A stretch of 64,000 nucleotides of DNA from DASXZH01 sp036502005. Lineage in GTDB: Bacteria > Armatimonadota > Fimbriimonadia > Fimbriimonadales > Fimbriimonadaceae. The stretch is taken from contig DASXZH010000029.1 of assembly GCA_036502005.1 (NCBI GenBank), positions 62,001 to 126,000 of the forward strand, in the 5' to 3' direction. Below, piece after piece: positions 61,206-64,000 of the stretch. The number at the start of each line of letters is the position of its first letter. Positions within the stretch are counted from its first letter, which is position 1. Both the position numbers and the translations under genes were made by a program. Below the pieces are notes generated by a model. It had not been told where the DNA came from and made no database searches. It was given only the letters and a program-made list of their open reading frames with translations.

Positions 61206-61538
61206 TTAAGAAGCTTTCGCGTGTTCGGCGGCGAAGTCCTGGAGAGCAGTTGTAAGCGAGATAACCTCGTCACGGTTGTATTCTCCGCTTGTCACCAAGT
61301 TCTCTAGCGTGTTCGCCAGGCCCGCAAAGTTCGGGGAAACCCAGACTCCGAGGGGGCAGTTGAACGAGTCGGGCTTAACGAGTGTGAGGCGATAGCCGGC
61401 AGAACCGGAATTCTCATCGCACCAGTTGAGGCCCTTGTAGATCAGGTCTTGTATAGAGGTGTAAACCCCGGTTACCTTGGAGCGGCCGGTTTTATCCACC
61501 TGCTCGGCAACCCAATAAAGGCGTCGAAACATCATCAT
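61206..61538 (-). CDS. small cytoplasmic protein of unknown function
   Basis: 110 residues, preceded by AGGA 7 nt before the first of three consecutive ATGs and followed by a strong terminator, so it is a real monocistronic gene. Sequence features: MMMFRRLYWVAEQVDKTGRSKVTGVYTSIQDLIYKGL at the start, aromatic and polar residues spread evenly, no signal or membrane helix, and a helical end (EVISLTTALQDFAAEHAKAS). No family recognised. Confidence 0.75.
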   Translation of the reverse strand: MMMFRRLYWVAEQVDKTGRSKVTGVYTSIQDLIYKGLNWCDENSGSAGYRLTLVKPDSFNCPLGVWVSPNFAGLANTLENLVTSGEYNRDEVISLTTALQDFAAEHAKAS

Positions 61539-61696
61539 TTCATTTTCCTAAGCGTCATTGCTTTGCGCGCTAAACGCGCCCCTTTATTTAGTTTTCGGGT
61601 CGATTGACCCGTAGCTTCAATGATTTTACCTTCAAAGGTATTCATCCCAGGTTAAGACTGCCATAAACTGGGAAATGCTCCAGGAAATGGAAGTGG

Positions 61697-61790
61697 CTTT
61701 AGGTATTCGGCGCTCAGCCTTAGGAATTCGGAATGACCTGGGCAGTAGTTCAGGCTCGAAAACCGAAGGCCGAATACCGAATACCTAAGG
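61697..61790. repeat. inverted pair of heptamer tracts upstream of the small unknown gene
   Basis: Left tract 61697-61731 has five 7-bp words (CTTTAGG, TATTCGG and so on). Right tract 61763-61790 has four of the complementary kind (CCGAAGG, CCGAATA and so on, ending CCTAAGG). CCTTAGG in the left tract pairs with CCTAAGG in the right. The core is 31 bp. The unit ends 9 bp before the aminopropyltransferase stop. Confidence 0.8.
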
Positions 61791-61798
61791 CTCTCCCC

Positions 61799-62728
61799 CT
61801 AAGCTGTCCAAACAAACGGCTTGGCATCCGTAACCACCCGGCCGTGCTCTTCAATTGCTCTGAGTAGGTACTCAGGAAGAGTGAAAACAGACTGGTGATA
61901 GCGCGGCGTGTAATAGCGGTTCGTAACCTCGCGCTCTTTCAACCTTGCCATTAGCTTCTGCTCCGTTAACTCCAAAGGATCGTGCTTTTTACTGGCAAGA
62001 ATGAATCCCCATGGCATCATGAAAGTGCTCACAAGTCCGTAGTAGCCGCGAACATAGGGAAACACATCTTTCATGGATTCCAGGGTTGCCATGCAGGAGG
62101 CATAACAAAAGGGATAGTTCTCGTTCGCGCAACCTGATTGCATCGCGTAAACGCCATCCTCGCTCATGGCTTCCGCGCAGATTCGGTAGTACTCCTCGGT
62201 GAAGAGGTACATGGCCGGGCCGCCTTCGAGTGGGTCGGGCAGGTCGCTCAAAATGACATCGAAGTTGGCGCCCTTGTTGTCCTCCAGATACTTGCGGGCA
62301 TCCATGTGGAGCAGTGTTGTCCGTTTATCTTCGAATGCTCCTTGGTGCCATTCTGGCATGTGGACCTTGACCATATCGATGAGTTCCTCATCGATGTCGA
62401 TCATAACCGCCTCTTCAACCGTGTTGTGCTTTAGGGCTTCTCTTAGCGTTGCCCCTTCCCCGCCGCCGCAAATGGCGACCTTTTTGGGATTCGGATGGCA
62501 GCACATAGCCGGCTGGCTCATGCACTCGTGAAACACGTATTCATCTAGCAGCGAACTCTGGATCTTGTAATCGAGCAGGAGGGTCTTTCCGAATCGGGGA
62601 ATTTCTCCGATCTGATATTCCTGATATTTGGTTTTGCCTTCAACGAGAAACTTCTCGATGGTAAAGAGCCAGGTTACGGCTTCGGTATGCGTTTCGGCCA
62701 CGAACATGCCGGTCTGTTGAGAAAACAT
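61799..62728 (-). CDS. aminopropyltransferase of the spermidine/thermospermine synthase family, ACL5-like
   Basis: 309 residues. It would transfer the aminopropyl group of decarboxylated SAM to a polyamine. Motifs: VAICGGGEGATLREALKH (GGGEGAT/S is the form in thermospermine synthases rather than GGGDGG), MIDIDEELIDMVKVHMPEWHQGAF, and VILSDLPDPLEGGPAMYLFTEEYYRI. The D-DPxEGGP and IDIDEE blocks match the ACL5 branch. The start MFSQQTGMFVAETHTEAVTWLF fits the family's N-terminal beta domain. No decarboxylase gene is adjacent. Polyamine specificity is inferred, not proven. Confidence 0.88.
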   Translation of the reverse strand: MFSQQTGMFVAETHTEAVTWLFTIEKFLVEGKTKYQEYQIGEIPRFGKTLLLDYKIQSSLLDEYVFHECMSQPAMCCHPNPKKVAICGGGEGATLREALKHNTVEEAVMIDIDEELIDMVKVHMPEWHQGAFEDKRTTLLHMDARKYLEDNKGANFDVILSDLPDPLEGGPAMYLFTEEYYRICAEAMSEDGVYAMQSGCANENYPFCYASCMATLESMKDVFPYVRGYYGLVSTFMMPWGFILASKKHDPLELTEQKLMARLKEREVTNRYYTPRYHQSVFTLPEYLLRAIEEHGRVVTDAKPFVWTA

Positions 62729-62895
62729 TCGGAAATAAAACCTCTAAGTTGAAAAATTGACCGGTTATTGTGGCATAAACGGGAGCGGTTGATTGCCCAC
62801 AGTTGAGTTCGAGAGGCCATCCCGAGTTCGACCGGATTGCAAGGTTGCTCCAAAGAGCATGTGCGGACCGATTGAAGCAGGTATAGACTAGAACC

Positions 62896-64000
62896 ATGGC
62901 AAGAGCCTACATCGCCTTGGCGCTCATCGGTCTGGTGTCACAAGGCTGCGCGCCCCATGTTGTAGCGTTAGCGGTCGGCCAAGCCCAACAGCATGTCTAC
63001 ACCCCGCAAGATGAAAAACGCTCGACCGTAAGCTATTCGATGCGATCAGCGCGGATGACGTAAACCGTGTTCGCGGTCTACTAAAAAAGGGTGCCGATCC
63101 AAACGCGACGCAAATTGGATATACCCCTATCATCAATGCTGCTGAATCAAGCCATAGCCTAGAAATCGAAAAGCTGCTTATCTCTAAAGGCGCGAAGGTG
63201 AACGTACAGCAGCCGGGCCAAGGCTGGACAGCATTGATCATGGCTTCACAAAGCGGCCGCGACGACACTGTAAGCTTTCTTATCAGCAAGGGCGCGGACC
63301 CGAACATTGCTCTGAATGACGGCAAAACCGCACTTCATCTGGCGGTTGAACGAGGTTCGGTAGAGACCGTTTCCGCCTTGCTGGCGGCCAGTGCGAAAGT
63401 GGCCGCTCGCACAAAGATCGATCCGGCCGTGCAATACCCGGATAAAGAGCAATACGAACGCGTAACCGAACCGGGGTTTGTTCTATCGGGGCAAACGCCG
63501 TTTCAAGAACTTGCCGAGCGTTGGAATGGAAAAATAGCGGAGCTATTGCTTAAGAACGGCTCCCATGTGGACGAGACTGACGATAACGGATGGACAGCAC
63601 TCCACTGGGCGTGCAAGTATGGAAACCCGGATGCAGCAAAGGCACTTCTCGATCTTGGCGCGAATGTGAACGCGCTTTCCAAACACGGAAATACTCCTTT
63701 GCATAACGCCACGCATGCCTTAGCCGGATTTCCTGCACCAGATGTGATGCGAATCTTGCTTGCAAGGGGGGCAAACCGGTCTGCAAAAAATGCGGATGGT
63801 TTAACTCCTCTTGCGATGCTGCGAAGGGATGTCGGGTATATCTTGCAAAATGCGGTTGATCTGGAACCAAGACAAGATAAATGGGAGCAGATCTTCCTCA
63901 AAGATGCCAATTACGCAGCCAAGCTTCTCGACCCAAACGCTCCGCAAATAACTCTGCCGACTCCCCTCCCAAAAAGCAATATTACAACCTTTCACCTCGA
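62896..64000 (+). pseudogene. ankyrin-repeat lipoprotein, frameshifted, 3' end outside window
   Basis: ATG at 62896 opens a lipoprotein signal (MARAYIALALIGLVSQGC) but the frame stops at 63063 after 55 residues. A different frame, open from 63015 to the window end, encodes ankyrin repeats: LFDAISADDVNRVRGLLKKG, TALIMASQSGRDDTVSFLIS, TALHLAVERGSVETVSALLA, TALHWACKYGNPDAAKALLD and more. Inserting one A in the five-A run at 63014-63018 joins them as ...DEKTLDRKLFDAI, so a single lost A breaks the gene. It may be a true mutation, a phase-variable site, or a sequencing error. Confidence 0.85.

Overview
The window is a continuous, densely coded bacterial chromosome segment: about 62 genes, mostly short spacers, ordinary housekeeping genes mixed with accessory loci. 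I see no rRNA, tRNA, prophage, transposase or CRISPR array. A complete type II secretion operon, a second secretin and lipoprotein signals mean a cell with an outer membrane. The mix of genes, the moderate GC content and the abundance of short-period repeats fit Armatimonadota (Fimbriimonas-like bacteria) best. That assignment is inference; I could not run a database search.

Layout. 1-3.1 kb: nrnA (cut by the window edge), truB, a DUF2752 membrane protein and a phosphoglycosyl transferase. 3.1-8.6 kb, minus strand: solitary adenine methyltransferase, lpdA, secG, a CBS-DUF1385 fusion, pfkA. 8.7-13.1 kb: acpP-fabF and mnmG; mnmG lies between a MazF-type and a ParE-type toxin-antitoxin pair. 13.8-22.4 kb: HGSNAT-like acyltransferase, M28 lipoprotein, isolated rplK, a BCS1-like AAA ATPase, a short-chain dehydrogenase, two membrane proteins, and a CYTH protein with an unknown partner. 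22.5-25 kb: orphan antitoxin, a DUF4160/DUF2442 pair whose DUF4160 gene is frameshifted, and a sufB with an unusual insertion. 25.9-29.9 kb: three tandem paralogous secreted proteins or lipoproteins of unknown function. 30.3-40.2 kb: an ABC-F ATPase, then a transcription unit reading (5' to 3') three glycosyltransferases, two related surface-subunit genes, an Ig-fold chaperone-like gene and a short secretin. 40.5-46.6 kb: TPR protein, A-type carrier, and sufCDSU-sufT with an Rrf2 regulator. 46.9-60.8 kb: an outer-membrane barrel protein and a full gspEFGHIJKLM-C-D operon ending in a Spy-like protein. 61.2-64 kb: small unknown protein, aminopropyltransferase, and a frameshifted ankyrin-repeat lipoprotein running off the end.

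The best candidate for an undescribed system is 32.3-36.8 kb: two homologous fimbria-like subunits with a terminator between them, a chaperone-like protein with duplicated Ig-like domains, and a secretin-type pore. This is the gene set of a chaperone/usher fimbrial locus with a secretin where the usher should be, and glycosyltransferases directly upstream.

The second theme is DNA-level. Many spacers carry degenerate tandem tracts with a period of exactly 7 bp (sometimes 8), each spacer with its own word. They often occur as two oppositely oriented tracts around a unique core. One such tract lies inside the sufB coding sequence, within a roughly 40-residue insertion absent from ordinary SufB. 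Two inverted-tract elements bracket the suf operon.
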